64,000 nucleotides of DNA from an uncultured Draconibacterium sp. (GCF_963676735.1 NZ_OY781464.1:3071001-3135000); one strand, 5' to 3'. Positions 1-8,930 are shown, counted from the first letter of the stretch. Made by a program: numbers and translations. Notes: generated from the letters alone by a model not told the origin.

Positions 1-2774
1 AATTCGTTGTAAACATCGGCCCCATAAATTCCCTGAAAGAAAATATTTAAATCAAAGTTCTTATACGAAAAACTAGTGTTTAATCCGTATTCAAAATCAG
101 GGTTCGGATCACCAATCCATGTCCTGTCCAGTGCATCAACAACACCATCGGGTTCATAAACGAAATTACCATCGGCATCTAATCCGCCGATATCTTTGTA
201 ACGAAGTCTGCCAACTCCTTTACCGGTTTGATCGGCATGCGCATCCACCTCGTCCTGGTTCTGGAAAATTCCATCAGCAATGTATCCAAAGTGTACCAAA
301 TCGGAATGTCCGATTACTGTTTTGTTGGTCCCCGGGTCACCTGGATATCCGGTAAGAACCTCATCGGGTAAATAGGTTACTTTCCGTTTATACGATGATA
401 TATTTGCGGCTAAGTCCATACTTAAGCCACTTGCGAAATCTTTCCGGTAACCTATAACAAATTCCCACCCTTTATTTTCAAGTGTGGCACCGTTTACCCA
501 CTGGTTTCCACCTTCACCTTTTGCTGCAAGATAAGGCGGTTCAATCAGAATATCTTTTGTTTCCTTGAAGAAATAATCGACATTTCCGTAAATGGCCTGT
601 TCAAATAAACCAAAGTCGATACCGAGGTTTGTCTGGTTGGCTTCTTCCCATTTGAGTAGTGGATTTCCCTCACGGATTTTTCTGAATCCGGAAGGTAGCG
701 TACCAGTATCCATTCCCATAATATCATAAGCTGTTCCAGAATCGAAAACCCATGTAGGATCAACACCATAATCGGTACGATATATTGAATAAATGGCTTC
801 GTTGCTAATTTGCTGATTCCCGGTAATCCCCCAACCGGCTCTTAATTTCAGGTTTGAAACTGAAGAAACCGACTCCATAAAGTTTTCTTCGCTGATTCTC
901 CAGCCTAAAGAAAAGGCAGGGAAGATTCCGTACAAATTATCTTTACCAAAACGTGAAGAACCGTCGCGGCGAAGTGTTGCAGAAAGCAAATATTTTGAAT
1001 CAAATACATAGTTGGCTTTTGCAAAAACAGAAAACAATGAGTTGCCTGATCCACCACCTCCGTTTAATACTTTTTCAGTTCCTGCATCAAGATACATGTA
1101 GTCAGGGTCTTCCAGAACAAAACCTTCGCGGCTTGCCCAGAACCATTCATCTTCATACTTAATGGCTTCAGTACCTGCAACCACATCGAGGCTGTGTTTT
1201 TCTTTTTCAATCTTGTAATTCAAAGTATTGGTCCAGGTCCACGATAAATTGTGCGACTGTGAGGTGGTTGTACGGTTAATGTCGCTAATTAAAAAGCCCG
1301 ACTCATAACTATAATCCATTTTACGTCGGTAGGTCTGGGTATAATCCACACCATAACTGGTCCTGAAATGCAACCCTTTCATTAATTCCAGATCGGCATA
1401 AATATTTCCAAATATTCGTGCTGATTTGCCTTTGTTTTGTTTGTTCTGTTCGATTAAACGAACCGGATTGTGCCGGTCTGTCATACCGGGAGCAGGGCCT
1501 CCCCAACCACCATCAACAGAATGTACCGGAACTACGGGCTGTTGCACCAATGCCAGATACATTACATCGCCGGTTGGGATTTCTGCATTGTAGATTTTTG
1601 AAACATTCAGGTTTTCTCCCACTTTTAATTTACCATCCCAAAAATTATAATCGGAATTTAAACGTGCGGTAATTTTATTCGAATTGGTTTCTTTGATAAT
1701 CCCGTCGTGGTTGTAATAATTCAACGACAGAAGTGAACTTCCTCTCTCATTTCCGTTAGAGATTGTGAGGTTATACGATTGAATGAGTGAAGTTTGGGAA
1801 ATTTCGTCGTACCATCGAGTATCAGCCGGACGCATGGTTTGGGCCGGATCGATGTATTCAGGTAATAAAATTCTGTCGAGCACTGCATTGTCGCCATCCG
1901 TGTGCCAGTCGTATTTATAAATACTTGAAGTTGGAGTCAGCCCGTCGTTGATGGCAGCCTGCCAGTTTACATATCCACGGTCATAGGTATTCAACACGTC
2001 GAGTTTTGATGTATATTGCTGAACGGTGGCATAAGAGCTGAATTCAACTTTGGTAACTCCTTCTTTCCCTTTTTTAGTGGTGATAAGAATTACGCCGTTG
2101 TTTGCCCGCGCACCATAAATACTGGCAGCTGATGCATCTTTTAATACCTGCATCGATTCGATGTCGTTGGGATTAAGTTGCTCAATTCCCCCTGTTGTAG
2201 GTACACCATCAATAATATACAGAGGATCGTTACTTCCTCCGCCCATGGTACTACCACCCCTGATCCGAACGGTGGCGTATGATCCAGGATTACCATCGGT
2301 AGTTACATAAAGTCCGGCTACCCGGCCTTGCAACGCTTTAACAGCGTTACCGGTTGGCGTTTCCTTCACTTCATCCATTTCAACAACACTGATAGCACCT
2401 GTTAAATCAGCTTTTTTCTGAGTTTGATAGCCCGTTACAACAATTTGTTCCAAACCAACTGCTTCTTCATGCAATTGTACATTAATTGTTGTTTGACCGC
2501 CTATCGCAATTTCCTGCGTGTTCATACCTACAAAACTGAATACAAGTGTTGCATCATCTGAAACAGAAATAGTATAATCTCCATCGATACTGGTGACAGT
2601 TCCGTTTGTTGTTCCTTTTTCAACAATAGTAACTCCGGGCAAACTTTCTCCATTAGAGTCGGTCACTTTCCCGGTAACAGTGGCCTGCTGAGCAAACGAC
2701 ACTGTTGAAAGCAAACTCAAAAGGACAATAAGTATCCCTTTGCCTGCTTTTTTAAATTTGAATAGTTTCATCAT
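1..2774 (-). CDS. SusC/RagA-family TonB-dependent outer-membrane receptor, 3' end cut by window edge
   Basis: The reading frame is open from an ATG at 2774 to the left edge (924 codons); usual SusC length is about 1000-1100, so roughly the last 100-150 residues are missing. It has a signal peptide ending near SFAQ (residue about 28), a carboxypeptidase-regulatory-like domain (about 29-110, with VTGKVTDSNGESLPGV), then a plug domain with GGSNDPLYIIDGVP and SIYGARANNGVILITTKKG, followed by barrel sequence rich in aromatic strands. SusC proteins form the TonB-driven channel that imports oligosaccharides with a SusD lid. It lies 43 bp downstream of a fructokinase-like gene and a sugar porter, so the imported glycan may be a fructan or sucrose; that is inference from order. 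No SusD is visible, and it probably lies past the left edge. Confidence 0.93.
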   Translation of the reverse strand, partial: MMKLFKFKKAGKGILIVLLSLLSTVSFAQQATVTGKVTDSNGESLPGVTIVEKGTTNGTVTSIDGDYTISVSDDATLVFSFVGMNTQEIAIGGQTTINVQLHEEAVGLEQIVVTGYQTQKKADLTGAISVVEMDEVKETPTGNAVKALQGRVAGLYVTTDGNPGSYATVRIRGGSTMGGGSNDPLYIIDGVPTTGGIEQLNPNDIESMQVLKDASAASIYGARANNGVILITTKKGKEGVTKVEFSSYATVQQYTSKLDVLNTYDRGYVNWQAAINDGLTPTSSIYKYDWHTDGDNAVLDRILLPEYIDPAQTMRPADTRWYDEISQTSLIQSYNLTISNGNERGSSLLSLNYYNHDGIIKETNSNKITARLNSDYNFWDGKLKVGENLNVSKIYNAEIPTGDVMYLALVQQPVVPVHSVDGGWGGPAPGMTDRHNPVRLIEQNKQNKGKSARIFGNIYADLELMKGLHFRTSYGVDYTQTYRRKMDYSYESGFLISDINRTTTSQSHNLSWTWTNTLNYKIEKEKHSLDVVAGTEAIKYEDEWFWASREGFVLEDPDYMYLDAGTEKVLNGGGGSGNSLFSVFAKANYVFDSKYLLSATLRRDGSSRFGKDNLYGIFPAFSLGWRISEENFMESVSSVSNLKLRAGWGITGNQQISNEAIYSIYRTDYGVDPTWVFDSGTAYDIMGMDTGTLPSGFRKIREGNPLLKWEEANQTNLGIDFGLFEQAIYGNVDYFFKETKDILIEPPYLAAKGEGGNQWVNGATLENKGWEFVIGYRKDFASGLSMDLAANISSYKRKVTYLPDEVLTGYPGDPGTNKTVIGHSDLVHFGYIADGIFQNQDEVDAHADQTGKGVGRLRYKDIGGLDADGNFVYEPDGVVDALDRTWIGDPNPDFEYGLNTSFSYKNFDLNIFFQGIYGADVYNE

Positions 2775-2817
2775 AATTAGATAAAATTAATTAGATTTTG
2801 TATAATTTGTTTCTCAC

Positions 2818-3720
2818 TTACACTGAAAGATCAGCTAATATTGAATTGATTTCTTTCATATCGTAGTTCGGAGTTGCTCCGGTTTTTGTGGCTACAAAGG
2901 CGCCGGTTGCGCATGCAAATGCTAAAGCTTCATCAGGGGTTTTACCATTTATAAGCGAAGAAATTAAACCGGCCAGAAATGCGTCTCCGGCTCCAACAGT
3001 ATCAACTGCATTTACCTTAAATCCCTGATGCTCATAAAATTCACCTTCGCAGTACAAAATAGCTCCGTCTTCACCTTTTGTTATACACACCATCTTTATG
3101 TTGTATTGTGAAGCAAACCATTTAATCAAGCTTTTCTCGTCGTATTTATGTTTGTTGTACCAGTTTGCAAAAATGACTAATTCATCATCGTTCATTTTTA
3201 CTATGTCGGTGTCCCTAAGTAGTAACTCAACTACGTCCTGATTATCATACGGTTTACGAAAGTTGACATCCATTAACTTTAGCCCTTCATAAGTAAGCAA
3301 GCGTGTTATTGTTTGCCGAGTAATCGGATTACGCGATGCAAGTGTACCGTAAATAAGAAGGCCTGCATCCCTTGCTTTCTCCATTAGGCTGTCGGTAAGT
3401 TTAATGTTATCCCATGCAACCGGTTCACATATTTCGTATGTAGCGTTGTTATTTTCATCCAAGTGAACAAGAACTTCGCTGGTTGGCAAGTATTCATCTT
3501 CCTGAATTAACGAAGTACCAAGCCCGGATTCATTCAAAAAAGCTTTCAATTCTTTTCCTTCATTGTCATTCCCGATACTGCTTGCAATGGCAACATCCAT
3601 TCCGATAGCATTCAGGTGAAGCGCTACGTTCATTGGTGCCCCGCCGGGTTTAGCTCCCGAAGGTAGCCTGTCCCAAAGCACTTCACCAATGCACAATATT
3701 TCCTTGTTTTTAATTTTCAT
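2818..3720 (-). CDS. PfkB-family sugar kinase, probable fructokinase
   Basis: A 300-residue ribokinase/PfkB kinase. The sugar-binding motif GGAPMNVALHL is at about 26-36 and the ATP-site signature DTVGAGDAF at 240-248, where Asp246 is the expected catalytic base. The GGAPxNVA form with a short N-terminus is typical of fructokinases that phosphorylate cytoplasmic fructose. It sits 32 bp downstream of a sugar porter and 43 bp upstream of a SusC gene, all on the minus strand, so the three are probably one operon. The same set (inner-membrane monosaccharide importer, fructokinase, SusC/SusD, GH32) is known from Bacteroides fructan loci. Substrate is inferred; a ribokinase-like or ketogluconate kinase role cannot be excluded. 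Confidence 0.85.
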   Translation of the reverse strand: MKIKNKEILCIGEVLWDRLPSGAKPGGAPMNVALHLNAIGMDVAIASSIGNDNEGKELKAFLNESGLGTSLIQEDEYLPTSEVLVHLDENNNATYEICEPVAWDNIKLTDSLMEKARDAGLLIYGTLASRNPITRQTITRLLTYEGLKLMDVNFRKPYDNQDVVELLLRDTDIVKMNDDELVIFANWYNKHKYDEKSLIKWFASQYNIKMVCITKGEDGAILYCEGEFYEHQGFKVNAVDTVGAGDAFLAGLISSLINGKTPDEALAFACATGAFVATKTGATPNYDMKEINSILADLSV

Positions 3721-3752
3721 GATTAGTTTCTTTTATTGTAATATGATGAGTA

Positions 3753-5096
3753 TTAGTTTCTTTTCATTTTCATCTCAACCTGAATTTCCTCCAGCGATTT
3801 CCCCTTGGTTTCAGGAAGAACTTTCCATGCAAAAAAGAAATGGAATACCATCATAATTGCAAAAAAACCAAAGGAGACTCCACCGCCAACTGCATTGTTT
3901 AAAACCGGAAATCCCCATATCAATGCCGCGGCAAAAATCCAATGGGTAAAACTTCCCAGCGCCTGTCCCTGCGAACGAACTTTATTAGGGAATATCTCGG
4001 AAATGACCACCCAAAGCACAGCTCCTTGTGAAAAAGCAAAAAACGCTATAAAGCCCATCAGGTAAACCATTACCCCATATCCTCCAAGACCAGAGTAATT
4101 TTCAGTAAAAAAGGATTTTGAAAGCATTCCAAGAAAGAATACCATCCCTACCGAACCGACCATTAACAAAGTACGTCGTCCGTATTTATCGATAAGAAAA
4201 AGAGCTACAAAGGTGAAAAGCAAGTTGGTGGCACCAACCGAAATGGATTGAAGTAAAGATATATCGGTTTCGAACCCAGCCATTTCGAAAACACGCGGGG
4301 CATAGATCATTATAGCATTAATGCCGGCTAACTGGTTAAAAGCTGCAATCAGAATGGCAATCATTACCGGGAAACGGTTTTCTTTCACAAACAGGTTACC
4401 ATGACCAATAGCTTCTTCCTGCTCAACCGATCTCTTGACAATCTGCACTTCTTCTTCCGGGTTTTCAGCTTTTATGCGTTGAAAAACGGCAAGTGCTTCT
4501 TGGTTACGTCCCTGGTTAACCAGCCATCTGGGGCTTTCAGGAACCATGTTCAGCAATAAAAAGAAAGATAGAGCGGGTATTGCTTCCACACCGATCATCC
4601 AACGCCAGGAATCAACGACAATTGTTCTGGCTAAAAAGTAATTAACTGCGAAGGCCAGGAAAATGGCTGTTACTACAAAAAACTGATTAAGTAATACCAG
4701 GCGGCCACGCTTTTTTGCCGGAGATATTTCTGCGATGAACATTGGGGTTACAACAGAAATACAACCTAACATTATACCGGTAATCAACCTAAAAAATAGT
4801 AACATCCCCCAGTTGATGGCAAAAGCGCTTCCCAGCGAAGCAAGAAAAAATATCGCTGATAAAAATACCAGTGATTTGCGTCGCCCGAATTTTTCTGCGG
4901 GTTTCCCTATTATTAATGTACCTATTATAGTACCTACAATGGCAACTGCTACGGTAAACCCAAGCCAAAAACTATTTAAATTATATAACTCTTCGAGTTG
5001 TGTAGTTGTACCCGACATCATGGCAATGTCGTAGCCAAAGAGAAATCCGCCTAAAGCAATGATCAATGCGACGGTTAAAACGTTCTGTTGTTTCAT
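3753..5096 (-). CDS. MFS sugar porter (glucose/fructose transporter family)
   Basis: A 447-residue inner-membrane transporter with about 12 hydrophobic segments. Sugar-porter signatures are present: KFGRRKSLVF after TM2, PESPRWLVNQGR after TM6, DKYGRRTLLMVG in the matching loop of the second half, and PETKGKSLEEI at the C-terminus. These define the sugar porter family of the major facilitator superfamily, usually proton symporters or facilitators for hexoses or pentoses. It is first in a likely operon with the fructokinase-like gene (32 bp gap) and SusC, which favours fructose as substrate. A weak Bacteroidota promoter candidate lies about 50-80 bp upstream. Confidence 0.9.
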   Translation of the reverse strand: MKQQNVLTVALIIALGGFLFGYDIAMMSGTTTQLEELYNLNSFWLGFTVAVAIVGTIIGTLIIGKPAEKFGRRKSLVFLSAIFFLASLGSAFAINWGMLLFFRLITGIMLGCISVVTPMFIAEISPAKKRGRLVLLNQFFVVTAIFLAFAVNYFLARTIVVDSWRWMIGVEAIPALSFFLLLNMVPESPRWLVNQGRNQEALAVFQRIKAENPEEEVQIVKRSVEQEEAIGHGNLFVKENRFPVMIAILIAAFNQLAGINAIMIYAPRVFEMAGFETDISLLQSISVGATNLLFTFVALFLIDKYGRRTLLMVGSVGMVFFLGMLSKSFFTENYSGLGGYGVMVYLMGFIAFFAFSQGAVLWVVISEIFPNKVRSQGQALGSFTHWIFAAALIWGFPVLNNAVGGGVSFGFFAIMMVFHFFFAWKVLPETKGKSLEEIQVEMKMKRN

Positions 5097-5999
5097 TTCG
5101 ATTCAGAATTATTGGTTTAAAACTCTGAAGCGAAAGTAGCGGGACACAAATTTGAAAGCATTAATGAATGTTACAAATGCAAGCAATAATGTTTCAACAC
5201 TTTAACAACTGTGCGTCCAAGCAACCACCCTGAAACATTTTTACAAGTAAATGTAACAATAATGCAAGAGGTCTCTTATTCCATTGTTCCAATTATAAAG
5301 AGCCAACAATTATTATCCTCTAATTTTGAATTAAGCATTATATTTATGCAAAATGAACGCGATTCATTTTGAAATTTTTAAAATTACTCACAGCTTATCA
5401 TCCTTTCTTATCAATGTGAATCAAATTTTCAGATCGTTGATTTATTTATTGATAATAATATTAATGAGTACCCAAAAAGATTGCTCTTTTTTGAGAAACC
5501 TACATTGTTCTTAATTATTGGTCAACTGAATTTAAATGTCCTTTTTTTGCAATCTCTATAACTTTAAATCACAATTACATTTTTCAAATTCAAAAATTTC
5601 CTCACCATTACTCCCAGCTTATATCCACTAAATAAAATACTTGAGCCAATTGTTCCATTTGCACCATTTTTTCATTCGACCAAAAAGAATCCATCAAATT
5701 ACACGTTAACTCATTAATCAAAAGTATCAGAATATATAAATATAAGTTTGTATCACTTCGTTGTATTATGACATGTAATCAGGAGGTCGATGAAGAGGAT
5801 TATGGCTACTTTAAAAGTCTTAGGCTAATTATTTATGGTTAAGGGTTGTTATAGTATTTTCAATTAATTAGCTCATAAAAATCGCCATCATTTTCTCACC
5901 ACTAATTTCCTTCTTACTAAACCTTTCATTGATAAAATGGGAATCAGATAAAATAAATCTTTATTTTGAAAGGTTCTTAAAATCCCAAGAGAATTAGCA
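5097..5999. other. AT-rich 0.9-kb spacer between fructan-type operon and mobile element
   Basis: No convincing gene longer than a few dozen codons is seen. The segment is strongly AT-rich. It contains an inverted repeat with 8-bp arms AAAATGAA/TTCATTTT around CGCGA (5350-5370), which could be an operator for the minus-strand operon; two near-identical 16-mers (5383-5398 and 5607-5622, 15 of 16 identical); and a TAAGTTTG box at 5743-5750 followed by AGGAGGT and a 12-codon frame (5790-5828, plus strand). The left junction of the integrated element should lie somewhere in this spacer, but I could not place it. Confidence 0.5.
5147..5177 (-). promoter_or_regulatory. Weak candidate promoter for the porter/fructokinase/SusC operon
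   Basis: Read on the minus strand, TTTG (5177-5174) is followed after 19 bp by CAAATTTG (5154-5147). This matches the Bacteroidota form TTTG-N19..21-TAnnTTTG at all but the first base of the -7 box. It lies 50 bp before the porter ATG. A second near match, TACTTTCG, is at 5138-5131 but has no correctly spaced TTG. Confidence 0.3.
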
Positions 6000-6902
6000 T
6001 CAAAGACTCATACCCCGATCTTTATTCTTCACCTTATATTTCATATTTGGTTCCTTTTTACGTCCTTTACTTTTCTCGATCAATCGGTTCATATCTCTCG
6101 CCCATTGTGCCAACTGAAACTGATCGATCACCTGTGTCGGAATTTGGATATTCTGCTCGGCTTTTGCCGTTAAATAAAACCGAGGCCTTTCTTCAAATTC
6201 AGAGAGCCTGATCGGATAACGAACCGGATTCCCGATTTCATCTTTGATAAAAACGACATGACCCCTTCCCGATCTACGAACCTCCACATTAAAAAGCTCC
6301 AGCGATTTATCGTAAAGCTGTTTGGTCGTTATGGAGTCAATTTGGTTTAGCTGATAAAATAAACTCTGCAGGTTTTGTTTCAGGTTTCTGCTACCTGCAG
6401 AAAATTTCAAATTGGACTGTACCAGATTTTGTTCTTTACTGAGATCATACTTTTGTTCCAGGGATTTAATGAAACGTTGCGTTTTCTCCTTCTCATAATT
6501 GTCTTTGATCTTCTTCCCGGTTTCGCAATCAATTCGTGTGGAAACAATATGAAAGTGTGTCCGGTCAAGGTCTGAATGCTTATACACAAAGTAAGGTTTG
6601 TTTCCATAGCCCATCTGCTCCATCAGGTTTCCGATTTCAGTTCGCATTCCTTTGTCACCCAGTTTCACCAAATCCGTTACTGTTGGATTTACAGAAATAT
6701 GCAAGCCTTTCTTTTTCACCCGGGTGTTTCTATCCTCGATCTCTTTCAGGATATTCAGCCGATCGTGTTTTGTTCCGGCAAAAGGATTTATGGTTGGCGT
6801 ATTCCCACTTTTATAGAAATGTGCCTTTTTCTGTTCTACTTTCTTTTCGTTATAAAACAAAGCATTCTGAGTATTGCCTGATTGATGAATAACGATGACC
6901 AT
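6000..6902 (-). CDS. Relaxase/mobilization protein (MobA-like)
   Basis: A 300-residue protein with relaxase hallmarks: LHISVNPTVTD near residue 67, and the metal-binding three-His motif in HSDLDRTHFHIVSTRID (about 109-125), where H-x7-H-x-H binds the divalent cation. The N-terminus lacks the classic catalytic-Tyr context of larger relaxases, but Tyr17 and Tyr30 are available. Relaxases nick oriT and pilot single-stranded DNA during conjugative transfer. It is 9 bp downstream of the MobC-like gene, and the likely oriT is just upstream of that. It is small compared with plasmid relaxases but fits mobilizable elements of Bacteroidota. No coupling protein or type IV secretion genes are present, so transfer would need helper machinery. 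Confidence 0.85.
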   Translation of the reverse strand: MVIVIHQSGNTQNALFYNEKKVEQKKAHFYKSGNTPTINPFAGTKHDRLNILKEIEDRNTRVKKKGLHISVNPTVTDLVKLGDKGMRTEIGNLMEQMGYGNKPYFVYKHSDLDRTHFHIVSTRIDCETGKKIKDNYEKEKTQRFIKSLEQKYDLSKEQNLVQSNLKFSAGSRNLKQNLQSLFYQLNQIDSITTKQLYDKSLELFNVEVRRSGRGHVVFIKDEIGNPVRYPIRLSEFEERPRFYLTAKAEQNIQIPTQVIDQFQLAQWARDMNRLIEKSKGRKKEPNMKYKVKNKDRGMSL

Positions 6903-6911
6903 AGTAAAAAT

Positions 6912-7280
6912 TTAGCGCAGGTGTTTTTGTAAAAAAGCCAGGCATTGCATCATCATCTGAAAAGCCTGTTTAAGTAGTTGCCGGTCATTATCTCCAACAT
7001 TGTATGTAGAAAATGAATTCATCTTTTTAGAAAGCTGGTTCAGGTTCACACCAATCCTATTCAATTCATAGTCCAGCTTTTTCAGCCGATCTTTTGTCTC
7101 CGGATCGAAGTGAACTTCCTTCTTAACTGATCTCCGAAATATGGCATAGCGTAAATAATCACTCCGGCATCCAAACTTTCCGGTACGCACCAAACTATCC
7201 AATCGCTGCTTTTCCTCCTTCGTGAGAAGCAACCGGATAATCTCGGTTCGTTTTTCGTGCTCCGGTAATTTTGGTCGCAT
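6912..7280 (-). CDS. MobC-like relaxosome accessory protein (ribbon-helix-helix)
   Basis: A 122-residue basic protein. Residues 12-50 (EIIRLLLTKEEKQRLDSL...CRSDYLRYAIF) resemble the ribbon-helix-helix fold used to bind DNA at oriT. The C-terminal half (LDYELNRIGVNLNQLSKKMN) carries the segment typical of the MobC family. MobC proteins help the relaxase open DNA around the nick site and often repress their own operon. It starts 26 bp from the left arm of a large inverted-repeat structure and ends 9 bp before the relaxase gene, which is the classical oriT-mobC-mobA order. Confidence 0.83.
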   Translation of the reverse strand: MRPKLPEHEKRTEIIRLLLTKEEKQRLDSLVRTGKFGCRSDYLRYAIFRRSVKKEVHFDPETKDRLKKLDYELNRIGVNLNQLSKKMNSFSTYNVGDNDRQLLKQAFQMMMQCLAFLQKHLR

Positions 7281-7305
7281 ATTTTACTTTCGTTTTGCTT
7301 TTTTT

Positions 7306-7409
7306 GGGGAGGGGACTGCAAGTTGGTTTGGTCAAAACCAGGGGCTCCTGCCAGACAAGATACTGAAGGTTTTTATGGTAATAAAAACACATCTTGCAGT
7401 CCCCTCCCC
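7306..7409. other. Candidate oriT: large inverted repeat with two inner hairpins
   Basis: A perfect 17-bp inverted repeat, GGGGAGGGGACTGCAAG (7306-7322) and CTTGCAGTCCCCTCCCC (7393-7409), encloses 70 bp. Inside are the smaller hairpins TGGTTT-ggtca-AAACCA (about 7324-7340) and GTTTTTAT-ggta-ATAAAAAC (about 7370-7389). It lies between the DnaC-like gene and the start of mobC. Position and structure match an origin of transfer. A role as transcription attenuator or mobC operator is the alternative. Confidence 0.55.
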
Positions 7410-7496
7410 CCGTAGTTATTTCTTACTGACTTTTCGTGGTCTTTTCAGGTCGGGGAATTCCAAATTGTATCCTTGAAAAAGTCAATCGTTACTGAA

Positions 7497-8222
7497 TTAT
7501 TTTCTTCTGCTTTCTCCCAGCAGCGTGATAAAATTGAACATTGTTTTTAGCCGGTTGCCAATCATTCCTCCGTAGAATTCATCTGATGAAAGAGTCTTAA
7601 ATGTAAAATTTGATGTGGCATGAGTTATGGTTCCGACATCGCTTCTGAGACTTAATAATTCAGAAATTGGACGGCTTATATTTCCGTAATCCATGACCGT
7701 TTTTGACTCCCTTCCGAATTCATCAATGATCAAGGGTCTTTTCACAAATGTTTCCATGGACTGCTCTTTAATCTGCTCCTGGAGTTGAACGGATTTGATA
7801 AACCGAAGTACCGGATAATTCAGATTCAGTTTTCTGACAATATGATTGTGAAGCATGGAGTAAGTTTCGAGCAAAACTGTTTTGCCACATCCGTATTTTC
7901 CTTGTATCATTAATCCCTTTGTGAGATCGCCGGTGAAAGAAGAATTGCCGATAACGTATAAGTAAAGTTGTTTTATCACCGGTTCGTTGTATTTGTCAAT
8001 CACAAAGTTCCGGTCCTGATTTCGTTGAGCCAGGCACGTGCTCCCAAATGCTTTTATCAGGTTTTGAAATTCGGGATATTCAAAAGGAAAGATTAATCGT
8101 CGCCGACGCATTTTTTCTTTTTCACCGGCAATTAGCTTTTGGGCATCGCTGAGCAATACATCACAGAATTTTTGCTTAGTCAAAATCACTTCCTGTGTGG
8201 ACAAATCCCTTCCCTTTTCCAT
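7497..8222 (-). CDS. DnaC/IstB-like AAA+ ATPase (helicase-loader type)
   Basis: A 241-residue P-loop ATPase: Walker A GKYGCGKT at 108-115, Walker B LIIDEFG at 164-170, and a sensor-1-like stretch TITHATSNF near 198-206. The arrangement is that of DnaC/DnaI/IstB proteins, which load the replicative helicase. It overlaps the upstream winged-helix replication gene by 47 bp in another frame, so the two are probably translationally coupled; a later ATG (residue 38) would remove the overlap but the N-terminal part looks protein-like. The pair resembles phage O/P-type initiation modules and suggests the element can replicate transiently after excision. No IS21-type transposase accompanies it, so an IstB role is unlikely. 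Confidence 0.8.
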   Translation of the reverse strand: MEKGRDLSTQEVILTKQKFCDVLLSDAQKLIAGEKEKMRRRRLIFPFEYPEFQNLIKAFGSTCLAQRNQDRNFVIDKYNEPVIKQLYLYVIGNSSFTGDLTKGLMIQGKYGCGKTVLLETYSMLHNHIVRKLNLNYPVLRFIKSVQLQEQIKEQSMETFVKRPLIIDEFGRESKTVMDYGNISRPISELLSLRSDVGTITHATSNFTFKTLSSDEFYGGMIGNRLKTMFNFITLLGESRRK

Positions 8223-8580
8223 ACGTTTTTGTATTTATGTTTTTGTCTTTAGTATTTATATTATAGGGTGTGAGTCTAAGGTCAGACCTAAGTGCAGACC
8301 TAGGTGTCAGAATCTGATACTTAGTTTTAATCCTAAATCCACCCCCACGAACATAGTCTAACAATCCTGCTTCCTTCAGTCTGTCCCGGGCTGATTTCAA
8401 TACCTGCAACGAAATATTGGCATTGGCTGCCAGTCGTTTGTCGGCATATTCGATCCATTCCGGCCATCGTGATCGGTTGGCCACATGAAGCAGAAAGAAA
8501 TACAACCGGGTTTCATTTCCGGTAAAATTTAGCTGTTCATCCACTCGCCAGAAATTGTTTATCAACTCAAACAGATTCAT
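8176..8580 (-). CDS. Winged-helix replication-initiation-like protein
   Basis: A 134-residue protein. Residues 1-95 (NNFWRVDEQLNFTGNETRLY, then ADKRLAANANISLQVLKSAR and RLKEAGLLDYVRGGG) have the pattern of the winged-helix N-terminal domain of DnaD/RepO-like initiation proteins in mobile elements. The C-terminal 35 residues look disordered and rich in Lys, Thr and Asn. It overlaps the HTH gene upstream by 4 bp (ATGA) and the DnaC-like gene downstream by 47 bp, placing it in the middle of a coupled replication operon. The initiator role is inferred from fold pattern and context. Confidence 0.65.
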   Translation of the reverse strand: MNLFELINNFWRVDEQLNFTGNETRLYFFLLHVANRSRWPEWIEYADKRLAANANISLQVLKSARDRLKEAGLLDYVRGGGFRIKTKYQILTPRSALRSDLRLTPYNINTKDKNINTKTYGKGKGFVHTGSDFD

Positions 8581-8930
8581 TGCCTCACACCATTAGGCCG
8601 CTTGTTGAATGTTGTTTTTGCTTCGTTTTCGATCTCCTGCAGTGTTTTCTTTTTTCCTCTGGTGATCCATTTCAGTAATTCATCCTCGAAAAAATAGAGT
8701 TGTTTCCCGTTTTTGTAACAGGGAATCATACGTTTGCGCACAAGAGTATAAACGGTTGGTTTGGCTTTTTTAATAATCTCACAGGCTTGGTCAATTCCGA
8801 TCGGAATACGTTTCTGATTTTCTACCGGTGTTTGACCTTTTTCAACCAGAACTTTTAATTCTGCCACTTCAGTAACCAGGTGGGCTACGGCCTTGGGTAA
8901 GTTTTCAAAAGAAATTTCATTGACATCCAT
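8577..8930 (-). CDS. Excisionase/MerR-like helix-turn-helix protein
   Basis: A 117-residue protein with an acidic, coiled N-terminus (VAELKVLVEKG) and a helix_turn_helix_17-type domain from about residue 45 (IGIDQACEIIKKAKPTVYTL, RKRMIPCYKNGKQLYFFEDE). This family includes excisionases and small regulators common in Bacteroidota mobile elements. The stop overlaps the next start as ATGA. An imperfect palindrome with a repeated AAAAACACAG motif lies 40-90 bp upstream and could be its autoregulatory operator. Whether it acts in excision or as a regulator of replication genes cannot be told from sequence. Confidence 0.75.
   Translation of the reverse strand: MDVNEISFENLPKAVAHLVTEVAELKVLVEKGQTPVENQKRIPIGIDQACEIIKKAKPTVYTLVRKRMIPCYKNGKQLYFFEDELLKWITRGKKKTLQEIENEAKTTFNKRPNGVRQ

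Noticed and set aside
7497..8222. IS21-type IstB transposition helper
   Set aside because: No IstA-type transposase or terminal inverted repeats are near; the partner is a winged-helix replication protein, so a DnaC-like loader fits better.
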